Below are positions 5,267 to 5,301 of a stretch of DNA of 5,301 nt, piece by piece. The notes under the pieces were generated by a model. The model searched no databases, was not told the origin of the DNA, and was given only the letters and a program-made list of their open reading frames with translations. The position numbers and the translations under genes were made by a program. How positions within the stretch are numbered: position 1 is the stretch's first letter; each line of letters starts with the position of its first letter. Origin of the DNA: an uncultured Ruminococcus sp. (lineage in GTDB: Bacteria; Bacillota_A; Clostridia; Oscillospirales; Acutalibacteraceae); NCBI GenBank assembly GCA_902798605.1, contig CADBXH010000118.1:1-5301 (forward strand), in the 5' to 3' direction.

Positions 5267-5301
5267 GAGATAAAACAAAGTTTGCAATAACCCACGGGCG
5301 A

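Overview
The window reads as an ordinary chromosomal segment of an endospore-forming low-to-moderate GC member of the Bacillota, most likely class Clostridia. Three things point there: an intact dipicolinate synthase pair (dpaA-dpaB, spore-specific), strong GGAGG-type Shine-Dalgarno sites with ATG/GTG starts, and short palindromic intergenic repeats (GTAGGGG...CCCGC) of a kind I associate with gut Clostridia such as Oscillospiraceae. The family-level placement is inference only. All six genes lie on the minus strand, so the biological order runs from high to low coordinates.

Layout in transcription order: (1) 5171-5301, a promoter and repeat region with one palindromic repeat and a possible sigma-K-like promoter. 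(2) dpaA (4298-5170) and dpaB (start corrected to GTG at 4301), joined by a 4-bp GTGA overlap and closed by a clear Rho-independent terminator at 3685-3713. (3) A short membrane-anchored zinc-ribbon protein (3127-3642), with a promoter that appears to overlap the dpaB terminator. (4) A 147-bp gap with a 19-bp periodic series of small TTGC/GCAA hairpins. (5) metY (1708-2979), O-acetylhomoserine sulfhydrylase. (6) A 311-bp non-coding island (1397-1707) built of AT-rich tandem repeat, two oppositely oriented palindromes and three CCTATCAG copies. (7) ispD (695-1396) and ispF (231-698), overlapping by ATGA, followed by a strong terminator hairpin. (8) The 5' end of a secreted D-Ala-D-Ala carboxypeptidase (1-185), cut by the window edge at its catalytic SxxK motif.

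The genes fall into separate jobs: spore dipicolinate synthesis in the mother cell, sulfur assimilation into homocysteine, MEP-pathway isoprenoid precursor synthesis, and peptidoglycan trimming. I see no evidence of a novel defence, mobile or biosynthetic system. The observations most worth a second look are regulatory and structural. The ispF terminator hairpin contains the ribosome-binding site of the next gene, with its U-tract touching that gene's ATG. Two copies of the palindromic repeat differ by paired compensatory changes. The hairpin tandem upstream of metY has an exact 19-nt period.
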